64,000 nt of DNA from Ruminococcus gauvreauii. Lineage in GTDB: Bacteria > Bacillota > Clostridia > Lachnospirales > Lachnospiraceae. Made by a program: the position numbers and the translations under genes. Location: the NCBI RefSeq assembly GCF_025151995.1, contig NZ_CP102290.1, positions 3,162,001 through 3,226,000 on the forward strand. The letters are read 5' to 3'. Below the pieces are notes generated by a model. That model was not told the origin of the DNA. It saw only the letters and a program-made list of their open reading frames with translations, and did not search any database. Positions 52,067-61,840 of this stretch are shown here, in pieces (position 1 is the stretch's first letter; every line of letters starts with the position of its first letter).

Positions 52067-54148
52067 ATGGATGAGATTTTAGTGGAGAGATGGAAGCTCG
52101 CAAAAGACAGAATTGAGCAGATACCTTCGGAACGGATTGTCTCTGTTCCGTACAGAAACTACTTTATCAAAACAGCGTCATTTATGCAGCAGATCTTCGG
52201 ACTGCTGGACCTGAAGGAGAAGGGCGCACTGAGAAGGATGACCATGGAGGCACTGGGAGAATGGAATCATGTTTTGTATGAGGATATCCTTCCTGGCAAT
52301 TATGAGGTGTCCTATGCGAACCCTGATTATGCAGCAGTCAGTCTTGGGGAGGAGTACGGGCGGGAGCTGTGTGCTCTGTACAGCCAGATGAGGGGCTGCA
52401 TCGTATTTGCCTTTGAGGCGCGTGTGTATGATATTACGATTCTCTGTGAATTGTTTTTGGAGGTTTACACTGCATTTTCCGGCGGGGAGCTGCCGGCCGC
52501 CGAGACAGTCCGCGGAATCATCTACAGTTTTATCAGAGACTACTGTGATGATATGATGAACTACAGAGTACGTGAAATGATAGATCCCAGTCTGGATTTT
52601 GCAGCTGAGATCATCATGAAATCCGATCTAACGGATCTGAGGTATCTCTATCTGTTCGGAGAGTACATTTCTGAAAATGAGAAACGGACGGCAGAGTTTC
52701 TGAATACGCTGCCGCAGCAGGAAATTGATCAGATGGCACGGACGTTTACAGAGGGGTACCGGATCGGATTCGTAAACGGCGGCATTGATCTGTCTAAAAA
52801 GAAAACGGTAAACATCCGGTACTGCCTGGGATTCGAGCGTATGGTCCGTGCAGCGGTTCTGCAGTTTGAGGAGATGGGTCTAAAGCCTGTGATATACAGG
52901 AGTGCGGTACACCTGATTAATAAAAGACAGCATCTGCGCATCGGTTATTACGGAGGAATCCCGAATAAGCAGTATGAATATGATCACAGAAATGATGCGG
53001 CACTCTATCTGACCGACGAAATGGTACAGAAGAAGCTGCGGGCGCTCCAGAATTCTTTTGAGGCAAATAAGGAGCTGGCAAATACACATGCCGGTCCAGC
53101 GGTGATAGAGGTTTTCGGAGAAGAGCCGTTTTCACCGGCAAACAAGGAGAGCAGCTGTACACTCACAGAAAAGCAGCAGAACCTGAAAGTGCGTTTCGAT
53201 ATGGAGTCAGCTCAGATAACAAACCGGTATATCATAGGTGAGGAGCGCAGCTTTACCATCATAGCCTATCCGCTTCCCGAAATCGGCAGGGACTATGAGG
53301 AAATTTTCAGGGAGACAGTGAAGATCAATACGCTGGATTATAAGCAGTACCAGAGGATTCAGCAGACCCTGATCGATGCACTGGATGCGGGGAGCTCGGT
53401 GCACATCAGGGGATGCAAAGAGAACAGGACCGATCTGAAAGTTCAGCTGTACCGGCTTTTTGATGCGGCAAGGCAGACGATTTTTGAAAATTGTGTGGCG
53501 GATGTAAATATTCCGGTCGGAGAGGTATTCACATCACCTGTGCTGGAGGGAACCAACGGGCTGCTTCACGTAACCCGTGTATTCCTGAATGGGCTGGAGT
53601 ACAGAGATCTGTGGTTTACATTTAAGAATGGTATGATTGAAGATTATGGCTGCGGAAATTTTGACAGCAAAGAAGCCGGAAGGACATTGGTTCGTGAGAA
53701 TATACTGTATCAGCATAAAAGCCTGCCGATGGGAGAATTTGCGATCGGCACCAATACCACAGCCTATGTTATGGCGGAGAAATACGGCATTGCGGCTAAA
53801 CTTCCGATACTGATCGCGGAGAAGATGGGACCGCATTTTGCCGTCGGTGACACGTGTTACAGCTGGTCGGAGGATACGCCGGTATATAATCCGGACGGCA
53901 AAGAGATCGCAGCCAGAGACAATGAGGTCTCCATCAAACGGAAAGAAAATCCGGCGGATGCGTATTTCGGCTGTCATACAGATATCACGATACCGTATGA
54001 GGAACTGGAATTCATACACATTTTGTCGGAAGAAAAAGCACCGGTTTCAGTAATTGAGAACGGGCGTTTTGTCCTGCCGGGGACGGAGGAACTGAACCTT
54101 CCGTTTTTAGCGGTTGACAATCATGAAACGGGTCTAGTAGAATATTAA
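52067..54148 (+). CDS. M29-type aminopeptidase with long N-terminal extension
   Basis: A protein of about 693 residues. The C-terminal part shows M29 (thermophilic metallopeptidase) blocks: VGEVFTSPVLEGTNG, the GTNTTAY segment, EKMGPHFAVGDTCYSW and a final HTDITIPYEE. The metal ligands therefore appear present. The N-terminal half (about 300 residues) is helical and has no family I recognise. The ATG at 52067 has AGAGGTGA at proper distance; 52040 is an alternative that overlaps the HD gene. No signal peptide, so it acts in the cytoplasm. Confidence 0.72.
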   Translation: MDEILVERWKLAKDRIEQIPSERIVSVPYRNYFIKTASFMQQIFGLLDLKEKGALRRMTMEALGEWNHVLYEDILPGNYEVSYANPDYAAVSLGEEYGRELCALYSQMRGCIVFAFEARVYDITILCELFLEVYTAFSGGELPAAETVRGIIYSFIRDYCDDMMNYRVREMIDPSLDFAAEIIMKSDLTDLRYLYLFGEYISENEKRTAEFLNTLPQQEIDQMARTFTEGYRIGFVNGGIDLSKKKTVNIRYCLGFERMVRAAVLQFEEMGLKPVIYRSAVHLINKRQHLRIGYYGGIPNKQYEYDHRNDAALYLTDEMVQKKLRALQNSFEANKELANTHAGPAVIEVFGEEPFSPANKESSCTLTEKQQNLKVRFDMESAQITNRYIIGEERSFTIIAYPLPEIGRDYEEIFRETVKINTLDYKQYQRIQQTLIDALDAGSSVHIRGCKENRTDLKVQLYRLFDAARQTIFENCVADVNIPVGEVFTSPVLEGTNGLLHVTRVFLNGLEYRDLWFTFKNGMIEDYGCGNFDSKEAGRTLVRENILYQHKSLPMGEFAIGTNTTAYVMAEKYGIAAKLPILIAEKMGPHFAVGDTCYSWSEDTPVYNPDGKEIAARDNEVSIKRKENPADAYFGCHTDITIPYEELEFIHILSEEKAPVSVIENGRFVLPGTEELNLPFLAVDNHETGLVEY

Positions 54149-54184
54149 ATAAACAGCGTCTATGCAAAGGAAAAGGAGAACGAA

Positions 54185-54691
54185 ATGGCTAAAGTAGGAA
54201 TTGTAATGGGTAGTGACTCAGATATGCCGATTATGGCAAAAGCAGCAGATATGCTGGAGAAGTTTGGAATCGATTATGAAATGACGATTATTTCTGCGCA
54301 CAGAGAACCGGATGTGTTTTTTGAATATGCGAAGACTGCAGAGGAAAAGGGATTTAAAGTGATCATCGCAGGGGCAGGCATGGCCGCACATCTTCCGGGA
54401 ATGTGTGCGGCAATTTTCCCGATGCCGGTCATCGGTATCCCGATGCATACCACATCTCTCGGCGGAAGAGATTCCCTGTATTCGATCGTACAGATGCCAT
54501 CGGGGATTCCGGTTGCGACGGTAGCGATAGGCGGCGGGGCAAATGCCGGAATTCTTGCTGCGAAAATCCTTGGGACATCTGATCCGGAACTGCTTGCAAA
54601 AGTAAAGGCGTATTCTGCTGAGCTGAAAGACCAGGTGGTGGCAAAAGATGCAAAACTTCAGGAAGTGGGATATAAGAATTATACCAAATAA
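54185..54691 (+). CDS. purE: N5-carboxyaminoimidazole ribonucleotide mutase
   Basis: A 168-residue class I PurE. MGSDSDMPIM and SAHREPD form the active site, and AGAGMAAHLPGMCAA follows. It opens the purE-purM-purN-purD run. No purine riboswitch is seen in the 36-base gap upstream, so control must lie elsewhere. Confidence 0.95.
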   Translation: MAKVGIVMGSDSDMPIMAKAADMLEKFGIDYEMTIISAHREPDVFFEYAKTAEEKGFKVIIAGAGMAAHLPGMCAAIFPMPVIGIPMHTTSLGGRDSLYSIVQMPSGIPVATVAIGGGANAGILAAKILGTSDPELLAKVKAYSAELKDQVVAKDAKLQEVGYKNYTK

Positions 54692-54724
54692 AATCTGACC
54701 AGACGAGAAAAGGACGGTAAACGA

Positions 54725-55753
54725 ATGATGGATTATAAAAAAGCGGGCGTGGACATTGAAGCCGGATACAAATCTGTAGAGCTCATGAAAGAACATATTA
54801 AGAAAACGATGCGCCCGGAGGTATTGACGAATATCGGAGGGTTTTCCGGTGCTTTTTCCATGAGTGCATTCAAAGATATGGAGAAACCAACCCTTGTGTC
54901 CGGAACAGACGGTGTCGGAACAAAACTGAAACTGGCGTTCGTGATGGACAGACATGACACGGTTGGAATAGACTGTGTCGCGATGTGTGTGAATGACATT
55001 GCATGTGCTGGCGGTGAACCGCTGTTTTTCCTTGATTACATTGCATGCGGGAAGAATGTTCCTGAGAAAATTGCCGGGATTGTAAAGGGAGTTGCAGACG
55101 GATGTGAACAGTCTGAGGCGGCACTGATCGGCGGAGAAACCGCTGAGATGCCGGGGTTCTACCCGGAAGACGAATATGATCTTGCAGGCTTCGCGGTAGG
55201 TGTCGTAGATGAAAAGGATCTTATTACGGGAAAAGAACTGAAGGCAGGCGATGTGCTGATCGGAATGGCATCTTCCGGTGTACACAGCAATGGTTTCTCA
55301 CTGGTCAGAAAAGTTTTTGAAATTACGAAAGAATCTCTGAACACATATTATGAAGAGCTTGGAAATACACTGGGAGAGGCTCTTCTTGCCCCGACTAAGA
55401 TTTATGTAAAAGCGCTCAAGGAAATTAAAAAGGCAGGCGTAAAAATCAAAGGGTGCAGTCACATTACAGGCGGTGGATTCTATGAGAATGTTCCTCGTAT
55501 GCTGAATGACGATGTGTGCGCAGTTATCGAAAAGGGCAGTTACCCTGTTCCTCCGATCTTCAAAATGCTGGCAGAAAAAGGTCAGATTGATGAGAAAATG
55601 ATGTATAACACCTACAATATGGGGATTGGCATGATCGTAGCGGTAGACCCGGCAGATGCAGACAGGACGATGGAAGCGATGCGGGCAGCGGGGGAAGAGC
55701 CGTACCGGATCGGACGGATAGAGTCCGGTGAAAAAGGAGTATCACTATGCTGA
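54725..55753 (+). CDS. purM: Phosphoribosylformylglycinamidine cyclo-ligase
   Basis: A 342-residue PurM. GTDGVGTKLKLAF, GGETAEMPGFY and ITGGGFYENVPRM are clear signatures. It closes the imidazole ring to AIR. It overlaps purN by seven bases. Confidence 0.95.
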   Translation: MMDYKKAGVDIEAGYKSVELMKEHIKKTMRPEVLTNIGGFSGAFSMSAFKDMEKPTLVSGTDGVGTKLKLAFVMDRHDTVGIDCVAMCVNDIACAGGEPLFFLDYIACGKNVPEKIAGIVKGVADGCEQSEAALIGGETAEMPGFYPEDEYDLAGFAVGVVDEKDLITGKELKAGDVLIGMASSGVHSNGFSLVRKVFEITKESLNTYYEELGNTLGEALLAPTKIYVKALKEIKKAGVKIKGCSHITGGGFYENVPRMLNDDVCAVIEKGSYPVPPIFKMLAEKGQIDEKMMYNTYNMGIGMIVAVDPADADRTMEAMRAAGEEPYRIGRIESGEKGVSLC

Positions 55754-56412
55754 GATTAGCAGTTCTGGTATCCGGAGGAGGAACCAATCTGCAGGCTATT
55801 ATCGATGGAATCGCTAATGAGACAATCACAAATACACAGATTGAAGCTGTTATCAGTAATAACGCGGATGCCTATGCACTGGAGAGAGCCAGACAGCACG
55901 GAATCCGCGCGATCTGTGTTTCGCCAAAGGATTATGATTCGAGGGACGCATTTAACGATGCGCTGCTTCAGGCTCTGCAAAAGCTGAATGTCGACCTGGT
56001 CGTACTCGCAGGCTGTCTGGTAGTGATTCCGAAGAGTATCGTGCGTGCATTTCCGAACAGAATTATCAACATTCATCCTGCGCTGATTCCGTCATTCTGC
56101 GGTACAGGGTATTACGGGCTGAAAGTCCATGAGGGTGTACTTGCACGCGGAGTCAAGGTGACAGGCGCGACGGTGCATTTCGTAGATGAGGGAACGGATA
56201 CCGGTCCCATTATTCTTCAGAAGGCGGTTGAAGTGAGGGACGGTGATACGCCGGAAGTTCTGCAGAGACGCGTGATGGAAGAGGCCGAATGGGTGATCAT
56301 GCCCAGGGCCATTGACCTGATCGCCAATGACAAGCTGGTAATCGAAAATGGAATTGTCCGCATGAAAGCGGCGGGTACTGCAGAAGAAAGTATGAAGGAG
56401 ACGGATAGATGA
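55747..56412 (+). CDS. purN: Phosphoribosylglycinamide formyltransferase
   Basis: A 221-residue folate-dependent transformylase. VSGGGTNLQAII binds the phosphate. The catalytic N-H-D set lies in NIHPALIPSF and VDEGTDTGPII. It overlaps purM at its start and purD at its end by a few bases. Confidence 0.95.
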   Translation: MLRLAVLVSGGGTNLQAIIDGIANETITNTQIEAVISNNADAYALERARQHGIRAICVSPKDYDSRDAFNDALLQALQKLNVDLVVLAGCLVVIPKSIVRAFPNRIINIHPALIPSFCGTGYYGLKVHEGVLARGVKVTGATVHFVDEGTDTGPIILQKAVEVRDGDTPEVLQRRVMEEAEWVIMPRAIDLIANDKLVIENGIVRMKAAGTAEESMKETDR

Positions 56413-57680
56413 AGGTTCTTATAATTGGAAGCGGCGGAAGAGAACATGCGATTGCATGGAAGGTGTCGAAGAGTCCCCGGGTGGACGAAATTTACTGTGC
56501 TCCGGGCAATGCCGGAATTGAAGAATATGCAAAGTGTGTGGATATTGGCGCCATGGAATTTGAGAAACTGGCGGCATTTGCGAAAGAAGAAGGGATAGAC
56601 CTTACGATCGTTGGAATGGATGATCCGCTTGTGGGCGGTATCGTGGATGTATTCGAGGCGGAAGGGCTGCGCGTGTTCGGACCGAGAAAGAATGCGGCGA
56701 TCCTGGAGGGCTCCAAGGCTTTTTCGAAAGACCTTATGAAGAAATATAACATACCGACGGCGGCGTATGAGAATTTTGAGGATCCCGAAAAGGCGCTTGC
56801 TTATCTGGAAACTGCAAAATTCCCGATCGTCCTGAAGGCTGACGGACTGGCACTGGGCAAAGGCGTATTGATCTGCAACACGCTTCAGGAGGCCAGGGAT
56901 GGTGTGAAGTCCATTATGATGGATAAAAAGTTCGGCACTGCCGGAAACACGATGGTCATTGAAGAATTTATGACCGGGCGTGAAGTCTCGGTTCTGTCTT
57001 TTGTTGATGGAAAGACGATCAGAACGATGACCTCCGCACAGGACCACAAACGTGCGAAAGACGGTGACCAGGGGCTTAATACCGGAGGAATGGGTACCTT
57101 TTCTCCGAGCCCATTCTACACGGATGAAGTAGACGATTTCTGCAATCAATACATTTACCAGGCAACGGTTGACGCAATGGCTTCGGAGGGCAGAGAATTT
57201 AAGGGAATCATTTTCTTTGGCCTGATGCTGACTGAGGAGGGACCGAAAGTTCTGGAATATAACGCGAGATTTGGTGATCCGGAAGCTCAGGTTGTTCTTC
57301 CGCGCATGAAAAATGATATGATCGAGGTTGTGGAGGCGTGTATTGACGGTACTCTGGATCAGATTGATCTGCAGTTTGAAGACAACGCGGCTGTCTGTGT
57401 CGTACTGGCGTCTGATGGATATCCCGTTTCTTACGAAAAGGGTTTTGTGATCAGCGGACTGGAGAATTTTAAAGATAAAGAGGGCTATTACGTATTTCAT
57501 GCAGGAACAAAGAGGACAGATAAGGGCATCGTGACGAACGGGGGAAGGGTGCTCGGTGTGACCGCAAAGGGAAAAGATCTGAAGGATGCCCGTGCAAATG
57601 CTTATGAAGCCATTAAGCTGGTGGAATTTGAAAACAAGTACTGCCGCAATGATATCGGTAAGGCGATTGACGAGGCGTAA
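56409..57680 (+). CDS. purD: Phosphoribosylamine--glycine ligase
   Basis: A 423-residue ATP-grasp ligase. IGSGGREHAIAWK opens the chain, FPIVLKADGLALGKGV is the ATP-binding region and NARFGDPEAQVVLPRM is the PurD signature. It makes GAR, the substrate of PurN. It closes the four-gene pur run in the window; purC, purF, purH and purL are not seen. Confidence 0.95.
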   Translation: MKVLIIGSGGREHAIAWKVSKSPRVDEIYCAPGNAGIEEYAKCVDIGAMEFEKLAAFAKEEGIDLTIVGMDDPLVGGIVDVFEAEGLRVFGPRKNAAILEGSKAFSKDLMKKYNIPTAAYENFEDPEKALAYLETAKFPIVLKADGLALGKGVLICNTLQEARDGVKSIMMDKKFGTAGNTMVIEEFMTGREVSVLSFVDGKTIRTMTSAQDHKRAKDGDQGLNTGGMGTFSPSPFYTDEVDDFCNQYIYQATVDAMASEGREFKGIIFFGLMLTEEGPKVLEYNARFGDPEAQVVLPRMKNDMIEVVEACIDGTLDQIDLQFEDNAAVCVVLASDGYPVSYEKGFVISGLENFKDKEGYYVFHAGTKRTDKGIVTNGGRVLGVTAKGKDLKDARANAYEAIKLVEFENKYCRNDIGKAIDEA

Positions 57681-57767
57681 TGTACGTTCGGTGCAAACTC
57701 GCACCAATTTGCCGGAAGGCGAATTAAATATAATAAAACTGCCGCACAGGCAGAAGGGACTACGAAG

Positions 57768-58700
57768 ATGATATACAACAATGTATTAGAAGCGATCGGG
57801 CATACTCCGATGATCCGGCTGAACCGCATGAACAGCCCTGAAAATGCAGAGGTTCTGGTGAAATTTGAGGGATTGAATGTGGGTGGATCGATCAAGACCC
57901 GTACGGCTTTCAACATGATTGAGGAGGCAGAAAAGCAGGGACTTCTGACAAAGGATACCATTATTGTGGAGCCGACGAGCGGAAACCAGGGCATTGGGCT
58001 TTCACTGATCGGCGCAGTAAAGGGGTACCGGACGATCATCATCATGCCGGACTCGGTCAGCGAAGAGCGCAGAAAACTGGTACAGCATTACGGGGCAGAG
58101 GTAAAACTGGTCCATGATGCGGGAAATATCGGGGAATGTATCGACGAATGCCTGCAGACAGCGCTTCGCATGGCAAAGGAAAATCCGAATGTATTCGTAC
58201 CGCAGCAGTTTGAAAACCCGGCGAACCCCATGGTGCACCGTCATCATACGGGGCTGGAGATACTGGAACAGGTGGCGGGACCGATACATGGGTTCTGTTC
58301 AGGGATAGGAACCGGAGGAACCATTACCGGGATCGGTGAAGTCCTGAAGGCACTGAATCCGGATATTACGATATGGGCAGTAGAGCCTGAGAATGCCGCG
58401 ATACTGGCAGGCGGTACGATCGGAACACATCTGCAGATGGGAATCGGAGACGGATTGATACCTGCAATCCTCAATCAGCAGATTTATGATGATATATATG
58501 TCGTTACAGATGAAGAAGCAATTCAGACTGCCAAGGATCTGGCCAGAAAAGAAGGACTTATGTGCGGGATTTCCAGCGGCACAAATGTTGCAGCAGCGCT
58601 GAAACTTGCGAAAAAACTGGGGAAAGGGAAGACGGTCGTAACAGTACTGCCGGATACCGCGGAACGGTATTTTTCCACGCCTCTGTTTGAAAATGAATGA
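57768..58700 (+). CDS. cysK: Cysteine synthase family PLP enzyme
   Basis: A 310-residue fold-II PLP enzyme. The PLP lysine lies in GGSIKTRTAFNM, the substrate loop in PTSGNQGIG, and the phosphate loop in GIGTGGTITG. Classic CysK reads TSGNTG and SVKDR, so the loops here are slightly different. O-acetylserine sulfhydrylase is the likely activity, but related enzymes share the fold. The gap from purD is 87 bases. A terminator follows. Confidence 0.82.
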   Translation: MIYNNVLEAIGHTPMIRLNRMNSPENAEVLVKFEGLNVGGSIKTRTAFNMIEEAEKQGLLTKDTIIVEPTSGNQGIGLSLIGAVKGYRTIIIMPDSVSEERRKLVQHYGAEVKLVHDAGNIGECIDECLQTALRMAKENPNVFVPQQFENPANPMVHRHHTGLEILEQVAGPIHGFCSGIGTGGTITGIGEVLKALNPDITIWAVEPENAAILAGGTIGTHLQMGIGDGLIPAILNQQIYDDIYVVTDEEAIQTAKDLARKEGLMCGISSGTNVAAALKLAKKLGKGKTVVTVLPDTAERYFSTPLFENE

Positions 58701-58730
58701 TACCAGGGTCAAATGAATAAAAGTACAGAT

Positions 58731-58777
58731 ACAATGGGGATAGCGTCAATCTACACTGGGCGATACCCCCATTTTGT
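58731..58777 (+). terminator. Terminator after cysK
   Basis: ACAATGGGG (58731-58739) pairs imperfectly with CCCCCATTTTGT (58766-58777). A T-rich end follows. Confidence 0.6.
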
Positions 58778-58809
58778 TGACTGACAGAAGATTACCCAGC
58801 TTTTGGGAC

Positions 58810-58838
58810 TTGAAATTTAATGGTAATTGTTATATTAT
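58810..58838 (+). promoter_or_regulatory. Promoter for the gntR-clpC operon
   Basis: TTGAAA (58810-58815), a 17-base spacer and TATTAT (58833-58838), about 60 bases before the GntR start. Confidence 0.7.
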
Positions 58839-58849
58839 TTCTATAACAA
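58827..58849 (+). promoter_or_regulatory. Inverted repeat operator overlapping the -10 of gntR-clpC
   Basis: TTGTTATA (58827-58834), a 7-base spacer, and TATAACAA (58842-58849): a perfect 8-base inverted repeat. It covers the -10 box, so a bound repressor would block transcription. The adjacent GntR protein is the best candidate. Confidence 0.7.
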
Positions 58850-58897
58850 AAGCTGATAAGCGTAATGTTTATGAGATAAAGAAAGCAGGGTGATACA

Positions 58898-59275
58898 ATG
58901 CTGATAGAGATGATCCATATTGATTTTAGCAGTGAAGAAGCCATCTATATGCAGCTCAGGAATCAGATTATACTGGGGATTGCTACATCGAGGATACAGG
59001 AAGGCGAGACGCTCCCGTCCGTCCGGCAGCTGGCAGATGGAATCGGAATCAATATGCACACGGTAAATAAAGCATATACTGTCCTAAAGCAGGAAGGATT
59101 TGTGAGTATAGACAGAAGAAAGGGTGCGGTTGTCAGTATCGACACAGATAAGATCATTGCACTGGAAGAACTGAAAGATGAGCTTGTGGTGGCACTGGCG
59201 AAAGGCTGGTGTAAAAATATATCAAAAGAAGAAGTGCATGCACTGATTGATGAGATATTTGAGGAATATAAATAA
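58898..59275 (+). CDS. GntR-family regulator (YtrA type)
   Basis: A 125-residue short GntR regulator with an N-terminal winged helix (EEAIYMQLRNQIILGIATSRIQ, then LPSVRQLADGIGINMHTVNKAY) and a small C-terminal helical tail, the YtrA layout. YtrA proteins usually regulate their own operon, often one with transporters. Here the next gene, 14 bases on, is clpC. Confidence 0.87.
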   Translation: MLIEMIHIDFSSEEAIYMQLRNQIILGIATSRIQEGETLPSVRQLADGIGINMHTVNKAYTVLKQEGFVSIDRRKGAVVSIDTDKIIALEELKDELVVALAKGWCKNISKEEVHALIDEIFEEYK

Positions 59276-59289
59276 GCAGGAGGGCTTAC

Positions 59290-61743
59290 ATGAGAGAACA
59301 GTATACGGAACAGGCGCGCAGCGCACTGCAGTGTGCACGCAAAGCATCACGTGAGTGTCAGCAGAATTATATCGGGACAGAGCACCTGCTGCTTGGATTG
59401 GTGATGGAGAAAGAAGGAACAGCCGGCAGGGTGCTGGCTGATATGGGAGTGGAGGAAAAGAACCTGAGAGGCTATATTGAGCGGTTTATCTCCACGCCGG
59501 GCAATGTGATGCTGGATTCCTCTGTGGAATATTCAAAACGAGCGGAACAGGTCCTGGAAGGTGCCGCTCGTGAGGCGGTATCTTTTCAGGCGGATAAGAC
59601 CGGAACAGAGCACATTCTGATTGCGATGATAAAGGAAACGGAATGTGTCGCCACGCGTCTGCTCCATACTATGGGGATCAGCATTCAGAAACTGTACATG
59701 GAGATATTGATCGCCATGGGAGAGAACCCGGCACAGATCAAGGAGGAGATGGCGAATGCAAAATCCTCCAGAGAAGGTCAGGCGGCGGTGACGCCGACAT
59801 TGGACCAGTACAGCAGGGATCTGACAGAGATGGCACGCCGCAGGGAACTGGACCCGGTCGTAGGACGTCAGCACGAGATGGACCGCGTGATTCAGATCCT
59901 GAGCAGGCGGACAAAAAACAACCCGTGCCTGATCGGCGAGCCGGGAGTGGGCAAGACAGCGATTGCAGAAGGACTTGCACAGAGGGTTGTAGATGGGGAC
60001 GTACCGGAGGCGATGCTGAATAAGCGCGTGGTTGTGCTGGATTTATCCGGGATGGTAGCAGGATCGAAATATCGTGGAGAGTTTGAAGAGCGTATAAAAA
60101 ATGTAGTGAAAGAAGTAGCCGGGAACCGGGATATTCTGCTGTTCATTGATGAACTTCATACGATTATCGGTGCTGGCGGTGCGGAGGGTGCGCTGGACGC
60201 TTCAAACATTCTGAAACCGTCTCTGTCACGCGGTGAGATACAGATGATAGGTGCTACAACGATAGAGGAATACAGAAAATATATTGAAAAAGACGCGGCT
60301 CTGGAAAGAAGATTCCAGCCGGTCATGGTTGAAGAACCGACTGCTGAGGAGGCACTGGAGATTCTGAAGGGGCTTCGCCCATATTATGAAGCTCATCACG
60401 GAGTGGAAATCTCGGATGAGGCGCTGGAGGCGGCTGTCAGTATGTCGGTACGCTATATTAATGACCGGTTCCTGCCGGATAAGGCGATAGACCTCATAGA
60501 CGAAGCTGCCTCAAAGGTACAGTTGGCTGGATTTGGGACGCCGAAAAAGAATGCAGACACAGACAGGCGGCTGGATGAAATACAGCAGAAAAAAGAAGAG
60601 GCGGTAAAGCAGGGGGATTTTGAGCTTGCAAAAGAGCTGCAGAAGGAACAGTCGGCGCTCGAGAAGAAGAAAAAGTCAGCGGAAGGACGTTTCAGAAAGA
60701 ATATGAAAAGTAAACCGCAGCAGGTTTGTGCAGAATCCGTTGCGGAGATTGTATCGGGATGGACCAAGATTCCGGTGCAGCAGCTGCAGGAGGAGGAGAC
60801 AAAAAGGCTCGCAAAGCTTGAGTCAATTCTCCATAAACGCGTGATCGGACAGGAGGAAGCAGTATCTGCGGTGGCCAAGGCTATTAAAAGAGGCAGAGTA
60901 GGACTGAAGGATCCAAACAGGCCAATTGGGTCATTTCTGTTCCTCGGTCCTACCGGTGTGGGCAAGACGGAGCTCTCCAAAGCGCTCGCGGAGGCGGTAT
61001 TTGGCAGCGAGCAGGCTATGATTCGGGTCGATATGTCTGAGTATATGGAAAAACACAGTGTATCAAAACTGATTGGCTCTCCGCCGGGATACGTCGGATA
61101 CGAGGAGGGCGGCCAGTTGAGCGAAAAGGTACGAAGGAACCCATACAGCGTGATTCTGTTCGACGAGATCGAGAAAGCTCATCCGGATGTTTTCAACATT
61201 CTGCTCCAGGTCCTGGACGACGGGCATATTACAGATGCTCAGGGACGTAAAGTGGATTTCAAGCAGACTTGTATCATCATGACGTCAAATGCCGGAGCAC
61301 AGGCGATCATGGAACCTAAGAAGCTCGGTTTTACATCCGGTGATGATGAGAAAAAAGATTATGAGTATATGAAGAGCGGCGTTATGGAGGAAGTGCGCCG
61401 GATGTTTAAACCGGAATTTTTGAACCGGATCGATGAGATCATTGTATTCCATGCGCTGAACAGGGAGCACATAAAGAAGATCGTCAGTATTCTTCTGAGA
61501 AATCTTCAGGAAAGATGCCAGCTGCAGATGAATATCACACTGAAAGTCCGATCGTCCGTGAAAGATTTTCTTGCGGAACAGGGATTTGACAGCAAGTACG
61601 GTGCCAGACCGCTGAAGAGGGCGATTCAGAGTAAAATAGAGGACGCGATGGCGGAGGAGATACTGAACGGACGCATGAAAGCCGGAGATACGGTAAGCGT
61701 GGGCGTACAGAAAAAAGAAATTAAATTTTATGTTACTGACTAG
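59290..61743 (+). CDS. clpC: ATP-dependent Clp protease ATPase subunit ClpC
   Basis: An 817-residue AAA+ unfoldase. Two Clp_N repeats fill the first 150 residues. The first AAA domain has Walker A GEPGVGKT (about residue 215), and the second GPTGVGKT (about residue 552). A UVR-like coiled segment lies between (EAVKQGDFELAKELQKEQ). It delivers substrates to ClpP. The usual partners ctsR, mcsA and mcsB are not upstream. The start follows AGGAGGG. Confidence 0.95.
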   Translation: MREQYTEQARSALQCARKASRECQQNYIGTEHLLLGLVMEKEGTAGRVLADMGVEEKNLRGYIERFISTPGNVMLDSSVEYSKRAEQVLEGAAREAVSFQADKTGTEHILIAMIKETECVATRLLHTMGISIQKLYMEILIAMGENPAQIKEEMANAKSSREGQAAVTPTLDQYSRDLTEMARRRELDPVVGRQHEMDRVIQILSRRTKNNPCLIGEPGVGKTAIAEGLAQRVVDGDVPEAMLNKRVVVLDLSGMVAGSKYRGEFEERIKNVVKEVAGNRDILLFIDELHTIIGAGGAEGALDASNILKPSLSRGEIQMIGATTIEEYRKYIEKDAALERRFQPVMVEEPTAEEALEILKGLRPYYEAHHGVEISDEALEAAVSMSVRYINDRFLPDKAIDLIDEAASKVQLAGFGTPKKNADTDRRLDEIQQKKEEAVKQGDFELAKELQKEQSALEKKKKSAEGRFRKNMKSKPQQVCAESVAEIVSGWTKIPVQQLQEEETKRLAKLESILHKRVIGQEEAVSAVAKAIKRGRVGLKDPNRPIGSFLFLGPTGVGKTELSKALAEAVFGSEQAMIRVDMSEYMEKHSVSKLIGSPPGYVGYEEGGQLSEKVRRNPYSVILFDEIEKAHPDVFNILLQVLDDGHITDAQGRKVDFKQTCIIMTSNAGAQAIMEPKKLGFTSGDDEKKDYEYMKSGVMEEVRRMFKPEFLNRIDEIIVFHALNREHIKKIVSILLRNLQERCQLQMNITLKVRSSVKDFLAEQGFDSKYGARPLKRAIQSKIEDAMAEEILNGRMKAGDTVSVGVQKKEIKFYVTD

Positions 61744-61840
61744 CATAAACAGGCCTTTTATTATATAATGAAAAAGAATAAAAAAGAACAATCAGATACA
61801 GTAAAAAGACACTACAGACTAGATTCCAGGAGGACATATT

